The notes beneath the pieces were generated by a model. The model was given only the letters and a program-made list of their open reading frames with translations. It had not been told where the DNA came from and searched no databases. The position numbers and the translations under genes are program-made. From Dehalococcoidales bacterium (GTDB lineage: Bacteria; Chloroflexota; Dehalococcoidia; Dehalococcoidales; RBG-16-60-22), in assembly GCA_028714335.1 (NCBI GenBank), contig JAQTMM010000003.1, positions 1 to 60,026 of the forward strand: a stretch of DNA of 60,026 bases. Direction: 5' to 3'. Shown here one piece after another: positions 20,691 through 30,340 of this stretch. Position 1 is the stretch's first letter. Each line of letters begins with the position of its first letter.

Positions 20691-22175
20691 TTGGACTTTA
20701 ACTGGTTATCAACGATACTCTTCCTGCCGGCGGCAGGAGCCATCGTCATCGCCCTGATAAAGGGCAAGGACGAAAAGCTCTACAAATGGCTGGCGGCGGT
20801 GTTTACCGCTATACCCCTGGCGCTGGCGATATACCTGTTTGTCGCTTTCGACCGGACGGCGGGTGGCATCCAGTTCGAGGAAAGCTACCTCTGGATTTCA
20901 CCGCTTAACTCTTATTACCACCTGGGGGTGGACGGGTTAAGCCTGCCGCTAATGCTATTGACGACCTTCCTCGGATTCCTGGCGGTGCTGATATCGTGGA
21001 AAGTCACGTCCCGCCCGCGCGAGTTCTTCGCCTGGCTGCTGTTGCTGGAAACCAGCATCATCGGCGTGTTTGTATCACTCGATTTGCTGCTGTTCTTCAT
21101 CATGTGGGAAATAGAGGTCATCCCGATGTACTTCCTGATATCCGTCTGGGGTTCCGGGAGGAAGGGCTACAGCGCCACCAAGTATGTTATTTACACATTG
21201 CTCGGCAGCGCCTTTATGCTGGCGGGTATTTTGAGTTTGTATTTCACTACCGGTAGTTTAAGCATGGTGGACATCGCCAACGGCGGACTGGGCATGGTGC
21301 AGGCGGCAATGCCGGCGGCGGCGATATTCTGGCTGCTGTTCATCGGGTTTGCCGTGAAGCTGCCGATGTTCCCATTGCACACGTGGTTGCCGGACGCGCA
21401 TACGGACGCCCCCACCGCCGTCAGTGTGATGCTGGCCGGTGTGCTTATTAAAATGGGCGGCTACGGCATGATTCGGCTCTGTGTGAGTATGTTCCCCTCC
21501 CAGGCGCAGGAATACGCCCAGATTCTCATTATACTGGCACTCATCGGCATTATTTACGGCGCGGCGGTCACTTTAATGCAAAAAGACATCAAGCGGATGA
21601 TTGCGTACAGCAGCATCAGCCACATGGGCTATGTGTTGCTGGGCATCTTCGCTTTAGGCGAAGTTAGTTTGACCGGCGCGTCCTTACAGATGTTCAGCCA
21701 CGGCATTGTCACCGGCCTGCTGTTTGCCATGGCGGGCTTGATTATCCACAATGTGGAAGTTCGCGACCTGACCAAGCTGGGCGGCCTGGCCAAGCAGATA
21801 CCGATTATCATGGTGGTCTTTGTCATCGCCGGGCTGGCGTCATTAGGTCTGCCCACCACCAGCGGTTTTGCTGCCGAGTTCCTCGTGTTCCTGGGCAGCT
21901 ACACCAGTAACGTCGTCGCCCACCTTAACGTTTACACAATTATCGCCATCATCGGCGTCGTCCTCACCGCGGGCTACATCCTGTGGATGCTGCAACAGGC
22001 TTTCCACGGCCCGGTGAAAAAGGAATTCAACAAAGTTAAAGACGCCGACGGGCTGGAGAGATTCTACATGTTCGCGCTGGTGGCGGTGATAATGCTGGTG
22101 GGTATTTACCCCGCCGTTTTAACGGACGTATTTAAAGTCGGCATCGAGCCAATCGTTAAGCTGATTGGCGGTTAA
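20691..22175 (+). CDS. nuoM: NADH-quinone oxidoreductase subunit M (TTG start)
   Basis: FIMWEIEVIPMYFLISVWG, AVKLPMFPLHTWLPDAHTDAPTAVSVMLAGVLIKMGGYG. Confidence 0.96.
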   Translation: MDFNWLSTILFLPAAGAIVIALIKGKDEKLYKWLAAVFTAIPLALAIYLFVAFDRTAGGIQFEESYLWISPLNSYYHLGVDGLSLPLMLLTTFLGFLAVLISWKVTSRPREFFAWLLLLETSIIGVFVSLDLLLFFIMWEIEVIPMYFLISVWGSGRKGYSATKYVIYTLLGSAFMLAGILSLYFTTGSLSMVDIANGGLGMVQAAMPAAAIFWLLFIGFAVKLPMFPLHTWLPDAHTDAPTAVSVMLAGVLIKMGGYGMIRLCVSMFPSQAQEYAQILIILALIGIIYGAAVTLMQKDIKRMIAYSSISHMGYVLLGIFALGEVSLTGASLQMFSHGIVTGLLFAMAGLIIHNVEVRDLTKLGGLAKQIPIIMVVFVIAGLASLGLPTTSGFAAEFLVFLGSYTSNVVAHLNVYTIIAIIGVVLTAGYILWMLQQAFHGPVKKEFNKVKDADGLERFYMFALVAVIMLVGIYPAVLTDVFKVGIEPIVKLIGG

Positions 22176-22198
22176 ACTATCAACAAGGAGAGCGGTAC

Positions 22199-23647
22199 TT
22201 GAATCTGGAACTGTTTAAACCGGAGATAACTCTGGCAGCCACCGCCGTGCTGGTGATACTTCTTGACTTATTTGTCCAGCAAAAAAGCATCACCAAATAT
22301 TTGAGCCTGGCGGGGATTATCGTTGCCGGAGTGTTCGCCGCATTGATGAGCGGCAGCGACGGTTCCGCCCTATTCAATAATATGGTGGCGGCGGACAGTT
22401 TTGCCGTGTTCTTCAAGCTGTTGTTCCTCGGCATCGCTTTCTTAGTTATCCTTGGCTCCAGCGATTATGAAAATAAGTTCGCCAACTTTAAGAGCGAGTA
22501 CTACGCCCTGATTTTACTCTCAACATTGGGCATGATACTGATGGCGTCAGCCACCGACTTGATTACCATCTATGTAGCTTTAGAGCTTGCCAGCGTATCG
22601 CTCTATGTGCTGGTGAGTCTACTTAAAGACAAGAAATCCACCGAGGCGGCGATTAAATACCTCCTGCTCGGCGCTGTAGCGTCGGCAGTACTTCTATACG
22701 GTATGGCGCTGGTCTTCGGGTCAACCGGCGAGACACAGTTAACGGCTATTACGCAGGCCGTTCAGGCTGCAGGTATCAACTCCCCGGCTTTCTACGTGGG
22801 CGTCGTTCTGATGATTGGCGGGTTCGGCTTTAAGATTGCCGCCGTGCCCTTCCAGATGTGGGTGCCGGACGTTTATGAAGGCGCACCGACCACCGTCACG
22901 GGATACCTCTCGGTGGGGAGTAAAGCGGCGGGGTTCGCCGTTATTTTAAGAGTTTTCTTCAGCGCCTTCGGGATGCCATTCACAATGAGCCACGACTGGG
23001 GCATCATCTTTGCGGTGCTGGCGGTTGTCAGCATGATAGTGGGCAACGTTGCCGCCATACCCCAGACTAATATCAAGAGAATGCTGGGGTACTCCAGCAT
23101 TGCGCAGGCAGGATATCTGATGGTGGGCCTGGCTACCTTCGGTGTTGCCATGTCCTCGACTATGTACGCCGAAAGCGGCGTGCTCTTCTTCCTGGTCAGT
23201 TACGCTTTAACGAATCTGGGGGCGTTCATCGCCATTGTTATAATTTCCGATAAAATCAACAGCGATAATATCGCGGATTACGCCGGCATGGGCAAGCGGT
23301 CGCCATTAATGGCGCTGGCGTTGACCCTGTGCCTGATATCGCTCATCGGCATACCGCCGGCGGCGGGCTTTATGGCCAAATTTTATATCTTCAGCCTGGC
23401 GGCGCAAAACGGTCTGCTCTGGCTGGTTATCATTGCCGCCATCAACAGCGTAATATCCGCCTACTACTACCTGCGGGTGGTCAAGGTCATGTGGTTCAAC
23501 TCTGCTCCGTCAAAGGAAAAGGTGCCGTCGTCTGTCTTGCCTAAGGTGGCGCTGGCAATCTGCTGCGCGGGCGTGCTGCTGCTGGGAATCATCCCCGGCT
23601 TGATGATGAAGCTGGCAGAACTGGCCAGCCGTATATTTACTGCTTAA
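22199..23647 (+). CDS. nuoN: NADH-quinone oxidoreductase subunit N (TTG start)
   Basis: FKIAAVPFQMWVPDVYEGAPTTVTGYLSVGSKAAGFAV, SIAQAGYLMVGLATFG. Confidence 0.95.
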   Translation: MNLELFKPEITLAATAVLVILLDLFVQQKSITKYLSLAGIIVAGVFAALMSGSDGSALFNNMVAADSFAVFFKLLFLGIAFLVILGSSDYENKFANFKSEYYALILLSTLGMILMASATDLITIYVALELASVSLYVLVSLLKDKKSTEAAIKYLLLGAVASAVLLYGMALVFGSTGETQLTAITQAVQAAGINSPAFYVGVVLMIGGFGFKIAAVPFQMWVPDVYEGAPTTVTGYLSVGSKAAGFAVILRVFFSAFGMPFTMSHDWGIIFAVLAVVSMIVGNVAAIPQTNIKRMLGYSSIAQAGYLMVGLATFGVAMSSTMYAESGVLFFLVSYALTNLGAFIAIVIISDKINSDNIADYAGMGKRSPLMALALTLCLISLIGIPPAAGFMAKFYIFSLAAQNGLLWLVIIAAINSVISAYYYLRVVKVMWFNSAPSKEKVPSSVLPKVALAICCAGVLLLGIIPGLMMKLAELASRIFTA

Positions 23648-23725
23648 CCGCCCTATCCTTTATGTACCGCCGGTCAAGCCGCCACGTCACAATGTAGAGT
23701 ATCCCCACCCACCACCCATTTTTAC

Positions 23726-24475
23726 CTAATTATTCGTCCAAAGCTCGGAGGCTTCGATATATAAATCGTCAACGAAAACATAATCACCACTGACGATTAA
23801 AACTGCCGTTACAATTACATCGTCCGCCTTACTATAAGTAGCCTTATATGTCGCGGTTATTTGCGCATTTTCTACTTCAGTGTTTTCAAGATTTAGAGAC
23901 ACAAACGAACCGATACGGGCATCATAAAATTTCTGGAAAGTATTGAAGATATCTTCCGTGTATCTTGAATACATATTTTCCGTCATAAAGAGGCTGAAAC
24001 TTATAAAATCCGACATGTTAAATGACTGCAGCATCATCTCGGTTATCACCTGGGCAAAGGGCAAATCCAGCTTTTTTGATTTCCAGGAAAAAAAACTCAC
24101 CAGCGGTTCTTCTCCGCTTTCATCAAACGTAGCTGTTACCACCACCTCTTCAACCAAACTATATTTTGCCTTATATGTTATGGTTATCTCAGTGCCGTTA
24201 ACCTGCGTATCGGTAAGCTCCATCGACTCGTATTGACCTATTTTACCTTCTAACAAATTTTTTAAGAATAAAAACCGGTATTCAGGTATTCCTTCCTTCA
24301 TCTCCGCATTAAGAGAAGCAGTATAACTCTCAAAATCGCCGTTGTTCATCGCCTGCAGCATGGCTTCTACAGTTGGTAGCGCATAAGTCGGGGGGCTAAC
24401 AGATTGGCCGCAGCCGGTTAGAGCCGTTGCCAGCAGTAGTATTACAGATATTGTTGTCAGGATAATTTTTCGCAT
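23726..24475 (-). CDS. Putative lipoprotein with two internally repeated domains
   Basis: Lipobox (LATALTGCGQ) followed by two similar ~100-aa units. Confidence 0.65.
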   Translation of the reverse strand: MRKIILTTISVILLLATALTGCGQSVSPPTYALPTVEAMLQAMNNGDFESYTASLNAEMKEGIPEYRFLFLKNLLEGKIGQYESMELTDTQVNGTEITITYKAKYSLVEEVVVTATFDESGEEPLVSFFSWKSKKLDLPFAQVITEMMLQSFNMSDFISFSLFMTENMYSRYTEDIFNTFQKFYDARIGSFVSLNLENTEVENAQITATYKATYSKADDVIVTAVLIVSGDYVFVDDLYIEASELWTNN

Positions 24476-24556
24476 TTACGGACCTCGTTAAAAAGTAATC
24501 TTTACAAATTTTAACACAAAAATCACATCAAGTCACAACGGGTAAACTAAAGCAAA

Positions 24557-24581
24557 AGCGCCCCGTTTTTACCGGGGCGCT
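24557..24581 (-). terminator. Rho-independent terminator for the minus-strand SDR-to-crotonase module
   Basis: AGCGCCCCG-TTTTTAC-CGGGGCGCT perfect 9-bp stem; minus strand continues TTTTGCTTT; 24 nt past the stop at 24605. Confidence 0.75.
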
Positions 24582-24604
24582 GATTGTTAAGATACCATTA
24601 ACTT

Positions 24605-25351
24605 TTAGACTTTTATAACGCCGAATTTCTCTTCTAAAGCGGCTTTATCCCAAATCTTGCCGTTAACGTCTTCAGGTTTGGACGCGGCCAGCATCGCCGG
24701 ATATTTCTGCCAGATAATCGGGTCTTCAAAATTACTGGTGTCGTGCCCTTCCATAAAGCCCATGACAACTTCGGTCTTTACGAAGTAGGGTCGGACGCAG
24801 GTTACGGCAACGCCGGGCTCGCGGCGGACTTCCCGCCCGACGCCCTGGGTAAAGCGTTCCACAGCCGCTTTTGTTACGCCGTAGGCGATGTTCATGCGGA
24901 TTTCCTTGGCGAGGATAGAGGAAACGTTAATCACCATGCCAGACTTCCTTTCCAGCATGTGCGGAAGGACAGCCTTGGTGCAGACAAATGTGCCGTCCAA
25001 ATTCACGGAAAGGATAAGACGCCACCGTTTGTAAGTCATCTTATCAAAAGAGTCCTGCGAGGTGACGCCGGCGTTGTTGACCAGCACGTCAATTTTACCG
25101 AATTTCTTTATCGCCTCTTCAACAACTTTGGCGACGTCTTCTTCGATGGTGATATCGCCGCCCATGGTTAGCGTCTTGCGCCCCAGAGCTTCGATTTCTT
25201 TAGCGGTCTCGTCTAGTTTACCATCGTCCGTAACACGGTCGCAGATAACAAGGTCGGCGCCTTGTTCCGCCATACCCAGCGATATTGATTTGCCGAGCCC
25301 CTGGCGCGCGCCGGTGACTAAAGCAACTTTACCTTCTAATGGAAGTGCCAT
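24605..25351 (-). CDS. Short-chain dehydrogenase/reductase (FabG-like)
   Basis: KVALVTGARQGLGKSISLGMAEQGADLVICD, VLVNNAGV, YGVTKAA. Confidence 0.9.
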   Translation of the reverse strand: MALPLEGKVALVTGARQGLGKSISLGMAEQGADLVICDRVTDDGKLDETAKEIEALGRKTLTMGGDITIEEDVAKVVEEAIKKFGKIDVLVNNAGVTSQDSFDKMTYKRWRLILSVNLDGTFVCTKAVLPHMLERKSGMVINVSSILAKEIRMNIAYGVTKAAVERFTQGVGREVRREPGVAVTCVRPYFVKTEVVMGFMEGHDTSNFEDPIIWQKYPAMLAASKPEDVNGKIWDKAALEEKFGVIKV

Positions 25352-25382
25352 TTTCAGCCTCCTTATTCTATAACTAACCTAA

Positions 25383-26147
25383 TTAGGTAAGCATCCCGTA
25401 ATCCAGCGGGAAGCAAGCAGCGGTCTGATTCTTGCCGGCATCGGAAGCCAGGAAGAGAGCCAGCGCGGCTACATCGTCCGGCTCGCCGAAATGCCCGAGG
25501 ACAGTCTGGCTTAACATCCTGTCATTAACGCCGGGGAGTTTGAGGAAGGGCTCGGAGAGGCGGCTGTGCACCCAGGCGGGAGCGATGGAGTTGACGCGGA
25601 TGTTCCACTTGCCCCATTCCTTGGCCATGACGCGGGTCATGTGTAGGACTGCCGCTTTGCTGATGCAGTAAACGCCCAGCGTTTCCTCGGTGCGGATGCC
25701 CATATAGGAGGAGATGTTGATGATGCTGCCGCCGCCCTGTTCTTTCATAATGGGGGCAATCTGCTTGAGGAGGAAGAAGGGACCTTTAACGTTAACGTTC
25801 ATAACGTTATCCCACTGCCATTCTTCAACATCGGTGAGGGGAACCATGAAGCTGGAGCCAGAGCTGTTGACGACGATGTCAATGCGCTTGAACTGCTCCA
25901 TGACGGTGTCAACCAAAGCTTTAATGGTTTCCAGCTTGCCCAGGTGTCCGGCAATACCAACAACTTTGCCCTTGGTCTTGGCGGTAATTTCCGCGGCTAC
26001 TTTATCCAGGTTTTCCTGTTTACGACTGCTGATGACAACATCGGCGCCGGCCTTGGAAAACGTTTCAGCAATCGCGCTGCCGAGGTCGCCTGCCCCACCG
26101 AGCACGAGGGCGACTTTACCTTTAAGAGAGAAACTTGATACGTCCAT
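25383..26147 (-). CDS. Short-chain dehydrogenase/reductase
   Basis: KVALVLGGAGDLGSAIAETFSKAGADVVISSR, YCISKAA. Confidence 0.9.
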   Translation of the reverse strand: MDVSSFSLKGKVALVLGGAGDLGSAIAETFSKAGADVVISSRKQENLDKVAAEITAKTKGKVVGIAGHLGKLETIKALVDTVMEQFKRIDIVVNSSGSSFMVPLTDVEEWQWDNVMNVNVKGPFFLLKQIAPIMKEQGGGSIINISSYMGIRTEETLGVYCISKAAVLHMTRVMAKEWGKWNIRVNSIAPAWVHSRLSEPFLKLPGVNDRMLSQTVLGHFGEPDDVAALALFLASDAGKNQTAACFPLDYGMLT

Positions 26148-26181
26148 GCTTTACTCCTTATTAGTTACTATATATACGTTG

Positions 26182-27399
26182 TTATTCAACTTTAATGATA
26201 CAGGCGTCCGCTTGTGCCAGGCCGCCGCAAATGGCGCCCATGGCATAACCGCCGCCCTGCCGCCGTAGTTCGTACATGAGGTTCATGATAACGCGGGCGC
26301 CGCTGGCGGTGTTGGGATGCCCGATGGCAATAGCACTGCCGTTGATATTCATTTTCTCGCGCAGTGCTTTGTATTTATTCTTGTCTTTGTCCGCCGCCAC
26401 CATCATGGATACCAGCGGCACGCAAGCAAAGGCTTCATTGATTTCCATTATTTTAATATCGTCGAAGGTCAGACCAGCTTTCTTTAGTGCTTTGAGCATA
26501 GCGTAGCCAGGACCTTCCGGCATGCGGGAGGCGTTCAGGGCGATGGAGACGGAGGCGACCACCGTGCCGAGGACCTTAAGGCCGAGTTCGTTAGCCTTCT
26601 TGCGGGTCATCATCAAGATAGCCGTTGCGCCATCGTTAAGGCCAGGAGCATTGCCGGCGGTAATCATGCGGGTATTATAGATGGGTTTGAGTTTCGCCAG
26701 CCCCTCCATGGTAGTGCCAACGCGATACTGCTCATCAATGTCCAGAATCTTGGGGTCGCCCTTGGGCTGGGGAATAGACATTGGCATCATTTCATCCTTG
26801 AATTTGCCGGCTTCCCAGGCTTTACCGTAGTTCTGGTGGGAGCGGGCGGACCACTCGTCCATATCCTCGCGGGTGAACTTGTATTCAAAAGCCACATTGT
26901 CGCTATCTACGGAGACGGGGTTGAAGTCTTTATAACCAAGGGCGACGAGGGGGTCTTCCATTTTCACATCCGCCAGGCGGTGACCGTTAAAGCGGAGACC
27001 TCTAACTACCAGTGGTGACTGCCCGAAGGAAGCTGCGCCGCCGGCGATGGCGGATTCGATTTCTCCAGCTGCCATTTCCATCGCCGCCAATTTAACGGCG
27101 TGCATCGCGGAAACGCAAGCCATATCAAAGGAGATGGAAACAGTCTCGTGAGGCAGTCCCGCTTTGATTAACGACTGACGGGCGGCGACGGGTGTATATG
27201 GGTCGCGGCAGGCGGAGGTATCGCCCACACCCCAGAATACCTCGTTAACAACGTCCGGCTTGACGCCGGTCCGTTTGATTACCTCACGCATGGGTATTGC
27301 ACCCAACTCGTAATAATCTATGTTGGCAAGAGAACCGCCGAACCTGCCGAATGGGGTCCTTACCGCACCTACAATTACAACATCTTTATCACTAGCCAT
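26182..27399 (-). CDS. Thiolase family protein (acetyl-CoA acetyltransferase-like)
   Basis: VVIVGAVRTPFGRFGGSLA, SFDMACVSAMHAVKLA, ITAGNAPGLNDGATA, INEAFACVPLVS, NGSAIAIGHPNTASGARV. Confidence 0.9.
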   Translation of the reverse strand: MASDKDVVIVGAVRTPFGRFGGSLANIDYYELGAIPMREVIKRTGVKPDVVNEVFWGVGDTSACRDPYTPVAARQSLIKAGLPHETVSISFDMACVSAMHAVKLAAMEMAAGEIESAIAGGAASFGQSPLVVRGLRFNGHRLADVKMEDPLVALGYKDFNPVSVDSDNVAFEYKFTREDMDEWSARSHQNYGKAWEAGKFKDEMMPMSIPQPKGDPKILDIDEQYRVGTTMEGLAKLKPIYNTRMITAGNAPGLNDGATAILMMTRKKANELGLKVLGTVVASVSIALNASRMPEGPGYAMLKALKKAGLTFDDIKIMEINEAFACVPLVSMMVAADKDKNKYKALREKMNINGSAIAIGHPNTASGARVIMNLMYELRRQGGGYAMGAICGGLAQADACIIKVE

Positions 27400-27435
27400 A
27401 TTTACCTTCCTTTATATCTATATATATTATTTACT

Positions 27436-28287
27436 TTATTGCTGTGAATAATCGTACCAGCCCTTGCCGGTCTTGCGCCCCAGGTTACCCTTCTTTACCA
27501 AATCCTCAAGAATCGGGGCGGGCTTTAGCCTGTCGCCGAATTCGGCGTGCATGGTCTCTAAGCCGTGCAGCACGGTGTCCGCGCCGGCGAGGTCGCAAAG
27601 CTCCAGCGGGCCCATCGGGTGGTTGAGGCAGAACTTAACTGCCTTATCAACCTCTTCCGGCTTATTGCCGTCCATCAAGCACCAGAACGCTTCGTTCATC
27701 AGGGCGTCCACCAGGCGGGAAACAATAAAACCGGCGTGATCCTGCGCCTCGCAGGCTTCTTTGCCGATTTTCTTAATGTAGTCTTTGGCGGCCTGGATGG
27801 TGGTGGGGGCGGTCTGTTTGCCGACGATGACCTCGACGCCTTTCATGACCGGCACCGGGTTCATGAAGTGGATGCCGATAAAGCGCCCGGGGTTTTTGAC
27901 GACGGTGGCGATATCGCTGATGGGAAGGGAGGAGGTATTGCTCGCCAGGATAGCATCCGGGCGGCAAATCTCGGACAGTTTAGTAAAAATGCTTTTCTTT
28001 AAATCCAGCACTTCCGGCGCTGCCTCGATAACGAGGTCGGCATCTTTAGCGTTGTTGTTATCGGTGGTGGTTTTAATGCGGCCGATGATAGCGGCTTTAT
28101 CCGCCTCGGTTATCGTGCCTTTCTTGACGCCGCGGTCAAGGCTCTTGCTGATGGTGTCTATGCCTTTCTGGACGAACTCGTCCTTGATGTCGGACATGAT
28201 TACTTCGTAACCGGCCTGGGCGGTCACCTGAGCGATGCCGTTGCCCATCTGGCCCGCACCGATGACGAATACTTTTTTTATCTCCAT
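27436..28287 (-). CDS. 3-hydroxyacyl-CoA (3-hydroxybutyryl-CoA) dehydrogenase
   Basis: VFVIGAGQMGNGIAQVTAQAGYEV, LASNTSSLPISDIA, GIHFMNPVPVMKGVEVI. Confidence 0.93.
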   Translation of the reverse strand: MEIKKVFVIGAGQMGNGIAQVTAQAGYEVIMSDIKDEFVQKGIDTISKSLDRGVKKGTITEADKAAIIGRIKTTTDNNNAKDADLVIEAAPEVLDLKKSIFTKLSEICRPDAILASNTSSLPISDIATVVKNPGRFIGIHFMNPVPVMKGVEVIVGKQTAPTTIQAAKDYIKKIGKEACEAQDHAGFIVSRLVDALMNEAFWCLMDGNKPEEVDKAVKFCLNHPMGPLELCDLAGADTVLHGLETMHAEFGDRLKPAPILEDLVKKGNLGRKTGKGWYDYSQQ

Positions 28288-28424
28288 GACAAAACCCCCT
28301 TAAGGTTTTATATTTTTATCAGTTCCTATCGGCTGTCAATCTTGCTTTCAGCCGGAAGATGCTTTCTTAATGCTCTTTTGCCTCATATCATCCTCCACCC
28401 AAGTTAAACGATTACACCGCCCTG

Positions 28425-28463
28425 CCACGAGATCCTTCGGTCGTTAACCTCCCTCAGGATGAC
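28425..28463. repeat. Partial copy of the TGTCAT...ATGACA intergenic element
   Basis: CCACGAGATCCTTCGGTCGTTAACCTCCCTCAGGATGAC, closely matching the right half of 43081-43173. Confidence 0.65.
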
Positions 28464-28472
28464 GTTGCGATG

Positions 28473-29297
28473 TCACTTGTTCTTAAATTCCGCCTTGCGT
28501 TTTTCGATGAAGGCGTCCATGCCCTCTTTGCGGTCGTAGGTGGCAAAGCAGAGGGCATCGCACTTGGCTTCCATATCCAGCCCGGAAGCGATGTCGGTAT
28601 TCAGCCCGTGGTTAATCGCCATCTTAGCCATGGCGAGGACAGGGCCGCTCTTACTGGCTATCTTCGTCGCCAGCGCCATTGCTTCTTCCATAAGTTTTTC
28701 TACCGGGACGACTTTGTTGACCAGCCCCAGTGTTGAAGCGGTGGCGGCGTCAATCATATCGCCGGTGAAAATCATTTCCTTGGCTTTAGCCGCCCCGATT
28801 AAGCGCGGCAGGCGCTGGGTGCCACTGGCGCCGGGGATGAGTCCCAGGTTGATTTCCGGCTGGCCGAAACGCGCTTTCTCCGAAGCGATACGCATATCGC
28901 AGCACATGGAAAGCTCGCAGCCGCCCCCTAAAGCGTAACCGTGAATGGCGGCGATGGTGGGTTTGGTCAGGTTATAAATAAAATCGGAAGTTTTACGGAT
29001 AGTCGCCATGAACTTCTGGATGTCCAGCGTGTTCATGTTCTGCATCTCGGCAACGTCAGAACCAGCGCCGAAGGCTTTTTCACCGCTGCCGGTCAGAACA
29101 ACCACCCTCACCGCATCGTCTTTTTCCGCCTCGTTAAAAGCGTCGTAAAGCTCGGTATAGACTTCACTGTTTAGGGCGTTGAGTTTATCAGGGCGGTTGA
29201 GGGTAACAACGGCGACGTTGTCTTTTTTCTCGTAGAGTAAGGTTTTGTAGGTCACAGGCTTATCTCCTCTCATAAGATTGGATGGTTCGGATTGCAT
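28473..29297 (-). CDS. Enoyl-CoA hydratase (canonical crotonase)
   Basis: HGYALGGGCELSMCCDMRIASEKARFGQPEINLGLIPGASGTQRLPR; both catalytic Glu positions present. True start may be the downstream ATG (MRGDKPVTY). Confidence 0.92.
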   Translation of the reverse strand: MQSEPSNLMRGDKPVTYKTLLYEKKDNVAVVTLNRPDKLNALNSEVYTELYDAFNEAEKDDAVRVVVLTGSGEKAFGAGSDVAEMQNMNTLDIQKFMATIRKTSDFIYNLTKPTIAAIHGYALGGGCELSMCCDMRIASEKARFGQPEINLGLIPGASGTQRLPRLIGAAKAKEMIFTGDMIDAATASTLGLVNKVVPVEKLMEEAMALATKIASKSGPVLAMAKMAINHGLNTDIASGLDMEAKCDALCFATYDRKEGMDAFIEKRKAEFKNK

Positions 29298-29429
29298 AAT
29301 TGTTTACATAATTGAGGCGACTGGAGTGTAAACGAGAAGAAAAATTACCTCTAATAGTTTATGCTTTTTCACGTGTGAGTGTCAAGGTGAAAGGGTTTTT
29401 GCTAGAATTGAACCGGAGATGGTTTTCAC

Positions 29430-30263
29430 ATGGAAAAATCCTCAATCAGATATCGAAAAATAGAATGTAAATCGTTGCTGAATAAATCCGGCCTCTCCGA
29501 TTATGCCATCAATTGCTACTCCGGCTGCGGGCACGGGTGCATCTACTGCTACGCGCGGTTCGTCACGCGTTATACCCACCCCCGTGAGGATTGGGGAAGT
29601 TTTGTGGACATCAAGGAAAACGCCCCGCAGGTACTGGCGCGGGAGGTGAAAAAAAAACCGGTGGGGAACGTAATGTTAAGCTCGGTGTGCGACGGGTGGC
29701 AACCCATAGAAAAAGATACCCTGCTGACAAGGCAGTGCCTGGAGATATTACTACACTACCGCTACACAGTCAGCACCCTCACTAAGAGCGCTTTAGCCGG
29801 ACGCGACCTGGATATCATGGCGGACGGCGACGTTGATTTTGGTGTTACCGTCACCACCCTCGACGAAAAGCTGGCGGGAATCATCGAGCCGGGGGCTTCA
29901 GCGCCGCAGGAGCGACTTGATTTACTGCAAACGGCAAAAAGCAAAGGCATTAAAACTTACGCCTTCATCGGGCCGCTGCTACCCTTAATCTCGGACAGCG
30001 AGGAGGACATCACCGGCCTGCTTAAAGCCATAAAGGAAATCGGGGTGGACAGTTTTTTGGTGGATAAAATCAACCTGCGCTACGGCGTCTGGCCGGCGTT
30101 AACGAAGTTCCTCCGTCAATACCACCCCGACCTGATAGACGAATACCGTAAAATATACTTCGACGCCGCGACTAAAGCCGCCTATTTCGAGGGTTTCAGG
30201 ACAAAGGTAAGCGCCACCGCCCGCAAGCTGGGGCTGGATGACAGGATGACGCTTTGTACATAG
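29430..30263 (+). CDS. SPL-family radical SAM protein
   Basis: DYAINCYSGCGHGCIYCYARFVTRYTHP (CxxxCxxC). Confidence 0.87.
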   Translation: MEKSSIRYRKIECKSLLNKSGLSDYAINCYSGCGHGCIYCYARFVTRYTHPREDWGSFVDIKENAPQVLAREVKKKPVGNVMLSSVCDGWQPIEKDTLLTRQCLEILLHYRYTVSTLTKSALAGRDLDIMADGDVDFGVTVTTLDEKLAGIIEPGASAPQERLDLLQTAKSKGIKTYAFIGPLLPLISDSEEDITGLLKAIKEIGVDSFLVDKINLRYGVWPALTKFLRQYHPDLIDEYRKIYFDAATKAAYFEGFRTKVSATARKLGLDDRMTLCT

Positions 30264-30340
30264 TTCAAATTGACATTCCCAGCCGTGTTGGTTAAACTTG
30301 GCTTAATTGCTCTAAACTCCATTTCCATCGAGGTTTTTCC

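Noticed and set aside
23648-23725. Minus-strand fragment KNGWWVGILYIVTWRLDRRYIKDRAVKQ* after nuoN
   Set aside because: Looks like a possible membrane-protein remnant but is about 28 aa with no start codon; too short to call.
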